Shown: piece after piece, positions 40,900 through 52,850 of the stretch | How positions within the stretch are numbered: position 1 is the first letter of the stretch | Layout of the letters: each line of letters begins with the position of its first letter | Assembly (NCBI RefSeq): GCF_014805685.1 | Contig: NC_060884.1 | Coordinates: forward strand, 17,481,356 to 17,545,355 | Origin: Silurus meridionalis | Lineage: Eukaryota; Chordata; Actinopteri; Siluriformes; Siluridae | Direction: 5' to 3' | DNA length: 64,000 nucleotides | Position numbers and translations under genes: made by a program | Notes under the pieces: model-generated | Databases searched by the model: none | Told to the model about the DNA's origin: nothing | The model's input: the letters and a program-made list of their open reading frames with translations, nothing else

Positions 40900-41411
40900 T
40901 ACAGTGGATGGTGATAAAGCAGTAGAAGTCTACAGTTTTCTGATGTACTGTCAATACGCCCCCAACACTCACACACAGTCACACACACATACACTTACAG
41001 CCCAAGGGGCTGGACACAGTGCTGGGCCCAGCTGTCACTTCTGCGCCATTAATCCAGTACTTCAGACGACAGAATCCATCTCCCTCTAGCAAAGCTTTGA
41101 CAGAGGCTAAAAGCGCCGGTGAGACAGTGGGACGCGGATCAATCGCTTCGATCCTACCTCTCATGCCCGGACCCATTCATCAGCCTTTGGTTGTTTGTTT
41201 GTTTGTTGCTACCATTGCCAGAGCTTCTCTGGAGTGTGAGATGATGCAGGTGCGGGTCAGAGAGGTGCAAGTCGAATAGCAAAGCAATGCACAATAGGAT
41301 GCACATGGGCTTTATCCCATGTGGAAGGATTTTTTCTTCTAAGTTCCAAGTTACAAGGCATTCATTCCCGACTCTAAATTTAAACTTGGAGCTTTGGCAA
41401 ATACTACACAA
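40900..41411. promoter_or_regulatory. candidate conserved non-coding block
   Basis: Several overlapping open frames on both strands (40904-41411) but no recognisable protein. The core 41000-41185 is unusually GC-rich and CpG-containing for the region (aaaagcgccggtgagac, gggacgcggatcaatcgc) and has a homeodomain-type core in gccattaatccag. Function inferred. Confidence 0.25.
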
Positions 41412-41938
41412 AGCATATTTCCACCATCATGCATCACCATTAAAAATACTTTTAGTCCCCTCAAGTGTTTGACATGTCCCAAAATTCTATATTGTCTTTC
41501 TGATGTACAGCTATTTATAATGTCAACCTTTCACTTGGGTGGTCTCAGATATTTCAGCATGATTTGCCTGTCAACTATGTGCTGCTGATCCAGATATTTT
41601 TTCCAGATATTTCCCACATATACTTCAACTGGTTCTGAATTCTATTCATATACTATAGGCTCAGCTGACGCAAGTAGATGGCTTGAGACATGATGAGTTG
41701 GCAGCCAATTTCATAGTTTTTGACAGAGAACTGGTCTGTAAAGTAACATATTCATTTTTATGTAAGATGCTAGACATGATCTGTGTTTCAGAAAAAATAT
41801 TTCAGCGCAAGCCAAAGCATGATAGTGTGGCATCATAACATGGCTACATGGCCTGAAAACCAAGGCTAACTCTAACAAACAGCATTCATTGGAGAATTCA
41901 GCTGTAATATGCCATCTCTCAGGTTGTCAGTGTCTTTT

Positions 41939-41940
<2 letters not shown>

Positions 41941-41994
<54 letters not shown>
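41941..41994. repeat. (CT)n microsatellite
   Basis: 54 bases of CT, the complement of the GA tracts at 24.7, 40.3 and 49.3 kb. Confidence 0.97.
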
Positions 41995-42264
41995 AACCTT
42001 AGGCCTAATAATATGTTAAGAACAAAAATAATGAAACAAATGTCTTTTTGTTTCTAAACAATCAAGTCACCTTAGTCAAGATATTGCAACGATGTGAACA
42101 ATTGGCAGTCCAAGATTGAGACCCACCAAAAAGATTTATCAGGCCAGCTCTAAAAATTTAAAAATACTGTACCAGTACAACTGGCCAATCATGTACATAA
42201 TCATTTATAATCTAGTGTACCAGTGTAGATTTATTCATTTCTAGAGATTCAAAGCACTTTTGTA

Positions 42265-42320
42265 CATCGCTCTGGACAAGGGCGTCTGCTAAATGCCGCA
42301 AATGTAAATGTAAATGTTAA
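42265..42320 (+). repeat. SINE/LINE 3' tail with atgtaa repeats
   Basis: The stretch cgctctggacaagggcgtct, then gctaaatgccgcaaatg, is followed by a run of taaatg units. This is the conserved 3' tail shared by fish SINEs and their partner LINEs, with terminal short repeats. No tRNA-like head is recognisable upstream. Confidence 0.55.
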
Positions 42321-45300
42321 TTTATATAAATGACAGCTGATGGCTATAGTTAAAATAAGCCAGAAAGGCTAATGTTTTCATGTGCATATATTGACCTATT
42401 TTAATTACTTGTCTTGGCCTGATTAACAAACTGACAGTGCTAATCAACAATAAAACCAGAATATTTGTAATATGTGTAAATCCCAGTGCAAAGCAACTTC
42501 GAAATTTCTTATTTAAAGCTGTAATTTAATTTTCATTAAATAAAATTGTTGTCATCATTCATATAGGGGCTTATCTAGACAATCAGTAAGTTGTTGTACA
42601 TAGTTGAACACTCAGTTGAAATTTTTTGTTGAATAACCCTAATATAATATGATAAATATTCCATGATATATCTCATGGTTACTGGTAGCCTGAAAAGCAG
42701 GGTGATTACAAAGCTTCAAAATGTAAAACAGAGGATAATTTATGCATCAAATCTGCATAGATTTAGAAACAAACTCTTGCGTTGCTTATAATGCAGATAA
42801 TGAAATGCAAACCTACAACCTCTGTGTAAAAATCTCACATATTCTTGTTCTGAGAAAATACTAAAGCTGGCTGATATAAATGGGATAGCAGGGCTAAACC
42901 CTCTGTCTCTTTCAAGATATATTATACATACAAATAGAGCTTAGTTCTTGGAGTTGACATTGTTTTCATAGCACCTTTACAGGAGAATCTAGGAATAAAA
43001 AGATTAAGCATACATTATCCAATTAAAGTACAAATAAAACACTATGACAAATGACAGAACGAAAACTTTTGCGGCTCTTGAACTGTATGAAAGGTCAAGC
43101 TAACTGCAGTTCTCCATTCAATACTTACCTGAAATAATAAAATAAATATTTTATTTGTACCAGTAGTCTGCTTAACCAATTACATGCTTCTCTACCCTCA
43201 GGCATTCTCAATGTGTGTGCGAGATAGTGTGTTTCTGTACGTAAATCGCCCCATAGCATTTTCAATTGACCATAGCTACGGGAAATAACAGGACAATGCT
43301 GTATTTCTCACATTGCTCTGAAGCCTATCCCACAGGCTAAATAAGTCACCACTACCATATGTTACACAGTCAGGTACAGACAGTCTGCTCATGAATCATT
43401 TAATTTATATCAGGATTGTACCAGCCAAGCACAATAACAAAGAATTCGCCAGCTTACAAAATACATATATTTGTATACTCGAACAATACATCTGTTATTG
43501 TGCTGAAGGGGCTAAGCTAACAATGACCCAATTCTGCGCTTTAAATAATGTAGTGAGAAGCAACAACTGCAACCGGACTACAGGACCCATAAATTGTACT
43601 TACCTGATTAAACTTATTTTGATACTGTCACATGATTTACTCAGGCAGTGTTGCTACTACTGTATTTCTTTGGTACCAATGAGGTAATGATAATCAACAG
43701 AAAAAAAGAAGTGTTCCCAGTTTGATCTCAATATTATATTGAAGTACACATATGCTGAGACTAAGGTCTTAAAGGACGGGTCATTTAATGCGCACAGGGT
43801 CGTTTAAATACTATCATTCCAACTTTTTAAATTGGTATTACATCCAGTGGTTTAAAATTGTATAGCCAAAATGTCAGTGTACTTGCTGTTGGTCAGATTT
43901 CGCTCCAACTCATTTTCTGAACCGCAAATCGCATGTTACGTCTTGCATGCACTTTGTATGTACCAGTTTTGTGCATGGAATGAGTTTCTTCAATTTATGA
44001 AATGAGCTTTGTATTTACCATGTGATGCACAAAAATGAATGGTATTGTCAAATCTGTGCAGGAAATGAATTAGAGTTGAAATTTGTGCACAAAGTATTAT
44101 TGAAAGAAAATATATGGTGGTGGACAACATGCAAAAAGTGATATGGTACATGGTATATGCAATGACATGTAGTTACATATGATGCCTCACAAGTAGAGTA
44201 TTCAGGCACCATACTGTGATATAGACTGGTTTGAGTGCTAATGTCTGGCTCCTCCCTTTGTGCATCAGATTCATCTGTTGCAAACATCAGACAGCATTTC
44301 AGACAAGGAAATATTCTTTGTGTAAACTAGTCACGGATTGAGGCTAATGAATTTCAATACAACCACCAGAGGATGAGATTAATTCAGGGAATGAACTTAG
44401 TTACATGCAGAAGAAAATGAATGGGCAAATGAGTTTTTAGTCAATGAGAGCATGTTGAAGGCATCTGCCTTAAAGTTTATTCGGTTCTGTAGTCAACAAC
44501 TGTCTGTATTCTGTAGTCATTATTGTAGAACGTCGGTTGGTGTCACACTAAAGGTACTTATATGATGTTTTTCATCTTTCTTATGCTAGAATTCTGTCAG
44601 TGCAGTTCCAAGCAGGAATACAAGTATTCTTTAAATCATCCCTACCATCTGTTATAAAAAAAATATAGAAGAGAAAAGTGTAACATAAACCACAAGCCTT
44701 TTAACACAAGGGAGATGAACCACTACATAGTTTTTGAATACGTTTCTATTTGTTCACCATACACTGAAAACTAAGGTCAGCTAAATAAATCATATTGGTA
44801 GGGTTTATAGGTTTGTATAGGGTTGTGCTAAACGTCATTTTTATTTAACTCCTGAATATGATATGAAATCACTATTTATGTATTTACTATGAATGAAATT
44901 ACTATTTTGAATTTAAACAATCAGTATGTGCAACAATGTTCAGTCTTTCAAACCAAATATTTTCTTAAAGAGTGCATTAAAAAGACTGATTCGAAAATGT
45001 TCAACATGCCATAAATTAACTTTTCCACTAAAACCTGTACTATTTAGAATAATTTGACAAGTCTGGAGACAATTGGAGAGGGTTGTTGAGTTCATGAGTC
45101 TGTTTAAATGTTTAAGTTTGTGGATGTCACATGCCCTCTTTAATTTAGATAACTGATTTTAAAGCAGGTTCAAATCCAGATACTGAAATGACCACTGCAA
45201 AGCTCCTGCAACAAGGAACTGATTTGGACATCTGTTTGAGGTCATTATCTGGGTACTTAGGAATGAACCATGCCATCAATCTTATGCCATCAATCTTCAC

Positions 45301-47149
45301 AAGAGCTCTTGCACCACTAGCTGCAGTGCACCGCTGATACACCACCATATTTTACACAGGATATCAGGTGCTTTAGGTTAATATTCCCTGCACTGAACAT
45401 TTATGTGGTGTTTGGTGCATGGCCTGGAACCTCTTTAGCTTTTTCCTCACAAAAGCACAATTTACAGTTCTAATAGCACTGAACCAAGTTCAGATGCTAA
45501 AATACAGTACGTGCATTGCTCCTATAAATGTTTTTTTTTTTTTTTTTTGGTAACCGGCACAATCAGCTTGTTGGATCCACTGTTGTTATGGATGTTGTGC
45601 CTAATATATGATTTTGGAACAAGTATTAATTGCACAATTCTAAAAAAGAATATTTTTTTTCATATATTTCATGAATAATAACTACAAAAACGAGGTCTGA
45701 TCTGTAAGTCATAAAAAAATAATTGGTTTAATTATAAGAATCATTAATATTAAAAATAGATTGAAACTACTTACCTGTACCCGGAGATGTCAGGATAATT
45801 CAGGCATGTGCTTGACCCCTTATAAACTTCAATAGGACAAAAATGTTTTTATCCTGGTCCCTACACTGAAATTGTAAAATTATTTGGAAAAAAAAAAAAA
45901 GTGGGATAATTAGCCCTAGAACTCAGTATTTTAATGATTCAGAACTATCCCTGATCTGTTATAACGCACAATTCTGGTGTCTGGTGCTTTTTGCACCAGA
46001 CATTTATTGCAATATGTAATGTGGTGCAGTGTCCTTTAATAACCAGGATACTAGATATTTGAGAAACATGAAGACATGGACTATTAGATCAAAATCTAGA
46101 AGTCTTAGGAAATCATCACTCCTCTTATGAGATTCTTTCATATATTGATCAATGTGACGGATACATTGTAGCTACTCCAAGCAGGTAAGAAAGAATACCA
46201 GAGTAAAATATTCATCTGCAGGGGCTTTTTTCACTTATGTCTGTGCTAATTAAGAGTTAAATGACAGACACTGGGAAGGTAGCACAGAATAAACCACACA
46301 TTGCATCCCTTATCAGTTTTCCCAAAAACCTCATACATGTTCCACAACAATGATTCATGCCTATAAACCTAAACATTATAAATAAACCTAAGCATTATGT
46401 TTGGTAAAAGTAAACACTACATACCAACAATGAAAAAAAAACAGGATTTTAAGAACGTAAAGCCACTTTGCTGCTTCATGGTGTGTATCAAGGTGTACAG
46501 CACAATATCAGAGTGGCTCTCATTGATTTAATAATCAGGCTGGGACATGCAACATGACTGTGAGCTAAAACGTGCCAGTATTAAGAACAGTATTATGCAT
46601 TATGGTGTAAAACTTGCCATAACAAACCAGATTCTTCAAGAGATGTCTCTCAACGCATTGGATCAAGAGACATTATTAAAAAATCCAAGCATGCAAATCT
46701 GAATAAATAAACATAATACAATTAAATATTTAGAAGAGTGAGACAATCAAAGGTCAAAACATGATCAGAAATAAAATAATGAAGCCACTGGATAATTCAA
46801 AGTGTAAACTGACAAACAAGGCAAAGGGTCAAAACGTAGGTAATGATTAAATGTCTCAGAACTTATGGTACCTGTCAAGACTTTGCAAAGTTGATACTGT
46901 TAAACCTTTAGACTTTATATACTATGAAATGAGAACGTAAACAGGAAGAATTAGGAGGAGTGCTAGAAGTCAAAAGTTTGCTTGTTCTGGTCTGTGGGGA
47001 ATTTAAGTATCACTTGACTTGGATTTGTAGGGTTATTGAAAATAAAACAATCTCGAGAAAAAAGGTGCGGTGAAATGGGTATTGTTGCTTACATAGTGCT
47101 CTAGGTTCCCTAATTTAAACCTGAGCTCAATTTACTCACTGTAAAACAA
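42321..47149. other. AT-rich non-coding stretch
   Basis: No gene recognised in 4.8 kb. One possible Tc1 relic is listed separately at 45140-45500. Poly-T lies at 45530-45548. Nothing else specific. Confidence 0.4.
45140..45500 (-). mobile_element. possible Tc1/mariner transposase relic
   Basis: The order of phrases (gctgatacaccaccatattt, then acacaggatatcaggtgctt, then cacaaaagcacaatttacag) resembles the reverse strand of a fish Tc1-type transposase, but no catalytic block is readable. Weak. Confidence 0.3.
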
Positions 47150-47283
47150 TTAATTAAGGGGAATTTACTTTTATTTGCATGTTCTTCTTATATTCACATA
47201 GATTTCCTCAGATTTCCACAGTCAAAAAACATACAAGTAAGCAGATCATTATGATAAATTGTCCTGTGAATGTGAATGAGCAC
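47150..47283 (+). repeat. decayed fish interspersed repeat, second copy
   Basis: The sequences tgcatgttcttcttatattc, atttcctcagatttccacag and aaattgtcctgtgaatgtg follow the same order as the repeat at 1790-1964 (header, fttcctcc-type core, tail). Old. Confidence 0.4.
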
Positions 47284-47299
47284 GAGCATGTACATTCTC

Positions 47300-47875
47300 C
47301 AGAGGTGCCAAAAATACACACATTCTTCACTTAAAATGTTTTAAAATACTGGTAAAAGTTAAAATATTGACTATACTTTTTTACTCAAGTTCAAAATGAA
47401 TCTTAAATTAATTATTTTTTGTTTTTTGATACTCTAATCAGCATAGGCATGGACAAATATGAATGTGTATGTTTATCATTAGTGAAACCATACTCATCAT
47501 AGAGCATGAAGGCAAAATATTCTTGTAAATGTTTTAAAGTAATTATGGTTTTACGTAAATCATCAGGACACCAAACGGAACCTTTGCTAGGGGTCCACAC
47601 AGACGGTTAATGAGGTGATACCTGATAAGCTGTACCTCTTCTAAGGATTACATAATCAGAAAATATTTGTGAATTGTGAATTTTGTTGGTTTATTTAAAA
47701 GGCGACATTTTAAGCTTTCTATTTATATATTAATTATGTCTGTGAGGCAAGTATTCACTGATATTCAGGTTATTTTATTTATGTCTGTGAAGAGAGCTGA
47801 CAGAGACGGCACAGAGCACCCCCTGTCTGTTTTCTTTATTTTACAAAAGCACAGCGGTTTGTGATGCGGTTATTA
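47300..47875. mobile_element. hAT-type non-autonomous element, copy 3 (truncated, inverted)
   Basis: Starts cagaggtgccaaaaatacac, then cattcttcacttaaa, the reverse of the right end of copy 2 (57340-57373). It continues with the reverse of the shared interior (gacggttaatgaggtgatac; caccccctgtctgttttctt). It stops near 47875, so the other terminus is lost. Confidence 0.65.
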
Positions 47876-49254
47876 TGAGTGTATTAAAAAAAGTAGACCC
47901 TTTAAAAATCCAAATAATGTATTGCTCTTATCCTTAACAATCCACAAAGACAGTAATTTAAGTTCATTTTTGACGTTATGAAGAAAAATGCCACAAAACG
48001 TATCAGCAAGTTTGACATTCTCCTGCCTTATGCCCAGCGTATCCCTGAACATGATGAAGAGGTTACTGAAGATGAGTGAAAGGATGATGAAGAATAATGA
48101 AGCGTAAGCAAACTGAGTTCAGATAACTTGCTACTCACTTTATCTGGATGTTGCTGTGCAATAGTAAATGAGGTTTTACTCAAAAGCTCATTTCTTTTGT
48201 TGTTTTATTGCCCACTGTTCTACGCTGCACAGCTGATTTCAAGACAGATCTAGCTCACTTTGCGATGCATAAGCCACACTGCAAATAAGTGTCATCTTAA
48301 ATATAAGTCAATGTATTACATTTTTCTTATTATAAGTTCATTATGATAGTATTAAGATTAATAGTGTTATCTGCCAATTTAACATGACTATTTAGAGATG
48401 GAAATGAAAAAGAATCATATATTTTTTATTCCAATCTTACAACAGGAAATACAAGACACAGGTTCACCAAGTATGTCTTGTAGTATATCTTGCTCTACAT
48501 ACTACTGAGTTTATTCTGTATTGATCGTGTCTCTTTAACAACATGCTCAAACAGTAAAACCTGCATATATTTTTTTATAAACATCCATGCCAGGCTTCTT
48601 TTTTCCTTGTTGAAATTCATTAGTGTGGTCTAAAACAGGCTGTTTAAATAAGAAGTCTGAAATATAGATTAACTAAAATAATATTGTATAGAGAAATGAG
48701 TCAATATACAAGTAAATCAATTAGTAGCTAAATGAAATGCCGAGCTCACCAACAACAAAGGAGATACTGTTAAAACCATCTGTTCAAGAAAGTTATTGCA
48801 CAATAAAAATGGTGTGCGTATGTGTGGGTGTGTGTGGGCGTATTAAATTGGACTGTCTATACTTATTACTATGACTGATGAATATCAGGTCACAGTTTAG
48901 GAGCCATTCATGCAGAAATTTGGATAATCCCAGGGAGTTCGCAAACTACTTTGCATGACTGCAAATGTGTCTCAAAGGGCCTTTATGTTTTACTTTATTT
49001 ATTAATTTATTTTATTATATTTTTTTTACGTTTCAATCAAATTTCTTTTTTTTTTTTTTTTTTTACCCTGAAAGTAAATTTCTGTAAAGCTTACTGCTCC
49101 TGTCTCAGCAAGAGTGTGTGGGACATCAATTATTCAATCAGGGCAGAAGCAAAATATGCTAGCATTGATGAAACACTCTCTGTACCTATAGGATTTCATT
49201 TCTAAACAGTATATTGTATCTTCTGTGTGTGAAAAGAGAGACAGAGAGAGTAAG

Positions 49255-49256
<2 letters not shown>
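47876..49256. other. non-coding stretch
   Basis: No gene or classified repeat recognised. Poly-T lies at about 49047-49064. Confidence 0.4.

Positions 49257-49315
<59 letters not shown>
49257..49315. repeat. (GA)n microsatellite
   Basis: About 58 bases of GA with short imperfect flanks. Confidence 0.97.
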
Positions 49316-49321
<6 letters not shown>

Positions 49322-50900
49322 TGTAGAATTGCTGACTGCCTGTTTTGACTTTTTGCTGTTTGTAACATTAAACGCTTGTAAAGAAATGACACTAGAACAG
49401 AGTGCAGTAAAACAGTAACAAAACAATCTTTCTTTGAGGCAAGGTTACACTGATTTATTTTTCATTTATTTATAGCCTTGACCACCATATGATCACAGGC
49501 ATGTTTGTCTTACTCTCCTTGTGAACCCCTGCCACTGACATCATGCAGCTAATTTATGATGTCCTTAAACTCAGTAGATTTAATCTCTTATTTTTAAATA
49601 AATCAGTTCTGAGTGGAAAACACAGCCAAAAAAAATCCTGACCTTGTAGACACACCTACACACACAGATTATCAAATCTTAGAACCTTTATAAAAGCAGG
49701 GATTGAACATCACACTTCAGTGCAGAAGAGAGTTCATGAGGCTTTTGAATCTACTTTTGTCATTATATATTTTTTTTTCATATTAATAACCAAAGGCATA
49801 TTTTTTTAATATTTAAAGTACAAGTCTGCCAAAGCATCAGCTTACAGCCTTACCTTGAATCATTCACAAAACATAGCTCAAGTCTCACACCCACACACAC
49901 TGGGCCTTCACAGCAGACTGGCCTGGTCTTACCATGCGGTTGTGGGAGTGAGCAAGTGATCATGCTGACCTGACAGCAGCAGCTTACAGCAGGCAGGGGA
50001 CTTTCAGCTCAGCTGCACAGAATAATAATCAACCACAAACTGACCTCAACCCTCAGCCTGTGTACTAATACTGGGCACACAGGTCTTCTGGTGTGAGACC
50101 TGAAAAGTTGGCCTTAACCAACACATCCCACTGCTACAGGCCTCTAGGTACAAAGAGCCACTGTGTTACTATTAATGGGGTTCATTTCCATACTGGTACA
50201 TGTGGTTTGTGTTTAATCACAGAATGAGTAAGAAAGCTGACCAAAGCTTGAAAATGTTAAGTGTGTGCCTTAGCCGCTTTCACACATAACTTTAACTGTA
50301 AATGCTTGGCATTTACTGGGAAAGGATAATGCATAAATGTTACAATGTTGTAAAATTGTAATCTTGTAAAACCTGCAAAATTAATAGATTCACACAACTG
50401 AGCTTTTTATTGTGTTAGCAATGGATGCAAGATTTGCCAGTGAAAGTGCTTATTTTGGGTGAAGTAGTATAGGACAAATATATCTAGAAAGACTTCAGAT
50501 TTCAGGCATTGAGCCTGAAATTACTTGGAGAAACTGATTGCACATTAATTGTAGGTAAGCATATTAGGTACTCATCGCTTAAGTGCTATGCTACGGTGGA
50601 AGCTGGGATCCCTGGGTAGAACAAACTGGGTAGTCCAAAAAAAACATGAATTGATTTTGTTGAATTGATAAATCACTATTAATTAAATACAATTTTATCA
50701 GAATTTAATACATTTGTAAAACCATGCATGTCTTTGGGCAATTAGTGATAAAAGTGACCAAACTTAAGTACAAGTAATACATTTTAGAGTATGTTATGCA
50801 TAGTGTATCTTTAGAGAAAAAAAAAATCATAAGCTGAATACAAATAGTTCTGAGATGATAAATCATTTACAGGTTTACAGGGCATTATTAAATGAGCTGA

Positions 50901-50904
<4 letters not shown>
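49316..50904. other. non-coding stretch
   Basis: No gene or repeat recognised. A stretch at 49.87-50.13 kb is of higher complexity, without a recognisable signal. Confidence 0.4.

Positions 50905-50976
<72 letters not shown>
50905..50976. repeat. (CA)n microsatellite
   Basis: 72 bases of uninterrupted CA. Confidence 0.97.
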
Positions 50977-50978
<2 letters not shown>

Positions 50979-52160
50979 GTATTCTCGACACATACATGCA
51001 CACAGGAGAAGGGCAAAGTGTACATACTCTGAGGCAGGAAAAGCATGAAGAAAGGTTTCATACAGATAGCCTAAAGGCACGTGTCTTTTCCCGTGTCACC
51101 ATTACTGAGACAATCCCTCATCTCTGAAGAGTCATAAAGCAGCACGCAAATGTCAAATGGAGACCTTTGAGAGTGGGCTGTATATAAAGATGGATAAATC
51201 ATTAGGTTGAACACTATGGCATCACTGCTATTTTTCATCTATTTCTGCAACTTTTATGATAGGAATTGGGAGAGAGTGGGATTAGAAAGTGTAATATTTC
51301 TGCAGAATTTCTCATAGTATTCATAGTAGCCCAGCTTACTGTTTTTGTAAAGAACTATTTAATGTTTTAAAGAGGTTATTAGCCTTTACAAAACTATTGC
51401 AGTATGCGTTTCTTTTTAGTTTCCCCTTGATCTACATTTTGTGCTATTCACATAAAAATATGGTACCATCTGTTATCTTCTGATATGTCAATTGCATCAA
51501 TGAAATTTGTATTGTGCTCTCTTCCTCAGCCAAGCCAAAAAATGATTAGCCAATGGAAGGGTATAATATTTAATCTTTAAAGTAAAAGATTTCAGTAGAA
51601 TAGAGAGCATAAAATGATGCCTTTTTTTCCCCAGAACTATTGTAATTCACAAATCTAATTGCTGTTATCAATGTTATGAAAGCTCTAGAAACTAATGGAA
51701 AAGGTTGTATGAAAGAAATATGTATTTATAACACCATGAGACCAAATCCTCAGAGAGCAGTTTTATAATACATTTAAATTTAAATAATAGCTTCTGACAC
51801 CAGTTATACGGGACACCCTTAAACCCCCATTACATTACAGCTCAAGAGCTATATATAAAGCTAGGCATATAATAGTAATCAGTAAATACTGAGAGGAGAG
51901 TATAGTACAGTTTAATGAAAGTACAGTGTCTGAAATCACTTACAACAACCTTATAAATTGGAGTCAGATATTTAATTAATAAGATTAGCACATGTAGTTA
52001 ACCTTCACCTGTACCTATCGCCATCATTTTTCATTACACATTAAAACCCTTTCCCCTACATTAGCTTTGTTTTAAAGCAGATGCTTTGAAGCAGATAAAT
52101 GCTTTGGAGTGGATGCTACTATGCTCTACTTTTTGCAAAAGGCTTGTATAATACAATAGT

Positions 52161-52262
52161 CTTCTTCTTCTTCTTTTGGATGCTCCAATTAGGGGTCACC
52201 ACAGCAGATCATCCGTCTCCATACCCCCTGTCCTCTACATCTGCCTCTTTCAAACCAATTAC
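52161..52262 (-). mobile_element. 102-bp RTE LINE 3' stub with perfect target-site duplication
   Basis: The body (attaggggtcaccacagcag, then atcatccgtctccatacccc and ctgtcctctacatctgcctc) aligns with the 3' end of the RTE copy at 60325-60411, with the same TTC-rich end. It is flanked by identical 13-base repeats ataatacaatagt (52148-52160 and 52263-52275). This is the expected footprint of target-primed reverse transcription with extreme 5' truncation. Confidence 0.85.
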
Positions 52263-52493
52263 ATAATACAATAGTAAACAAAGTAATTCAGAAAGCAATA
52301 ATAAAACTGGGCAAATTTTGGAGAATATTACAGAGTCATAATTGTGTACAGTGCCAGTGATGAGAAGTAAAGGTCAGAAGTGTTTAAAATCTCTAAATAC
52401 AACCTCAGAGAAAGTAATAAAGTAAAGAACACTAAATACATTGTGCATTAGAGAAATGTTCATGCATATGTAAATAGTATATGTAATGGCAGT

Positions 52494-52850
52494 TCATATG
52501 TGTTTGGCACAATGACTATATATAATATTGGACAATATAGCCATTGACCCCATTGTGCCATTGAAACTAGCGCCAGGTTCTGAAAAAGAAAGGAAGCACT
52601 GCGGGAATGCAGGGGCTTGGTGGCAGCACTCGGGCTTTGAGTGACGACGCATCACCCGGGGAGAGCTTGCTAGCCAGTGTTTCTTCAAACCGGGCCATCG
52701 GCCCATAACCACACTTTTTCAGTCCAACTATATTTGAATATAGTGACACCCAAAGCCTAAAGAGAGCGTGGTTCAGAGCGTGGAAGCATTCCCAAAGCAT
52801 TTTTGACGCCGCTCGAGTTCCTAAAGGCGAACTTCATCTGTCTCTGTCCC
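52494..52850. other. CpG-rich patch of unknown origin
   Basis: The core 52560-52840 has many CpGs (gacgacgcatcacccgggg, accgggccatcggccc, gacgccgctcgag) in a region otherwise poor in CpG. Two overlapping minus frames (52494-52712 and 52567-52800) do not resemble known proteins. It could be part of a transposon I cannot name, or a small CpG island. Unassigned. Confidence 0.35.

Noticed and set aside
49670..49745. A TATA-like box (tttataaaagcagggattg) as a promoter
   Set aside because: No gene, CpG support or other core elements follow; AT-rich DNA gives such matches by chance.
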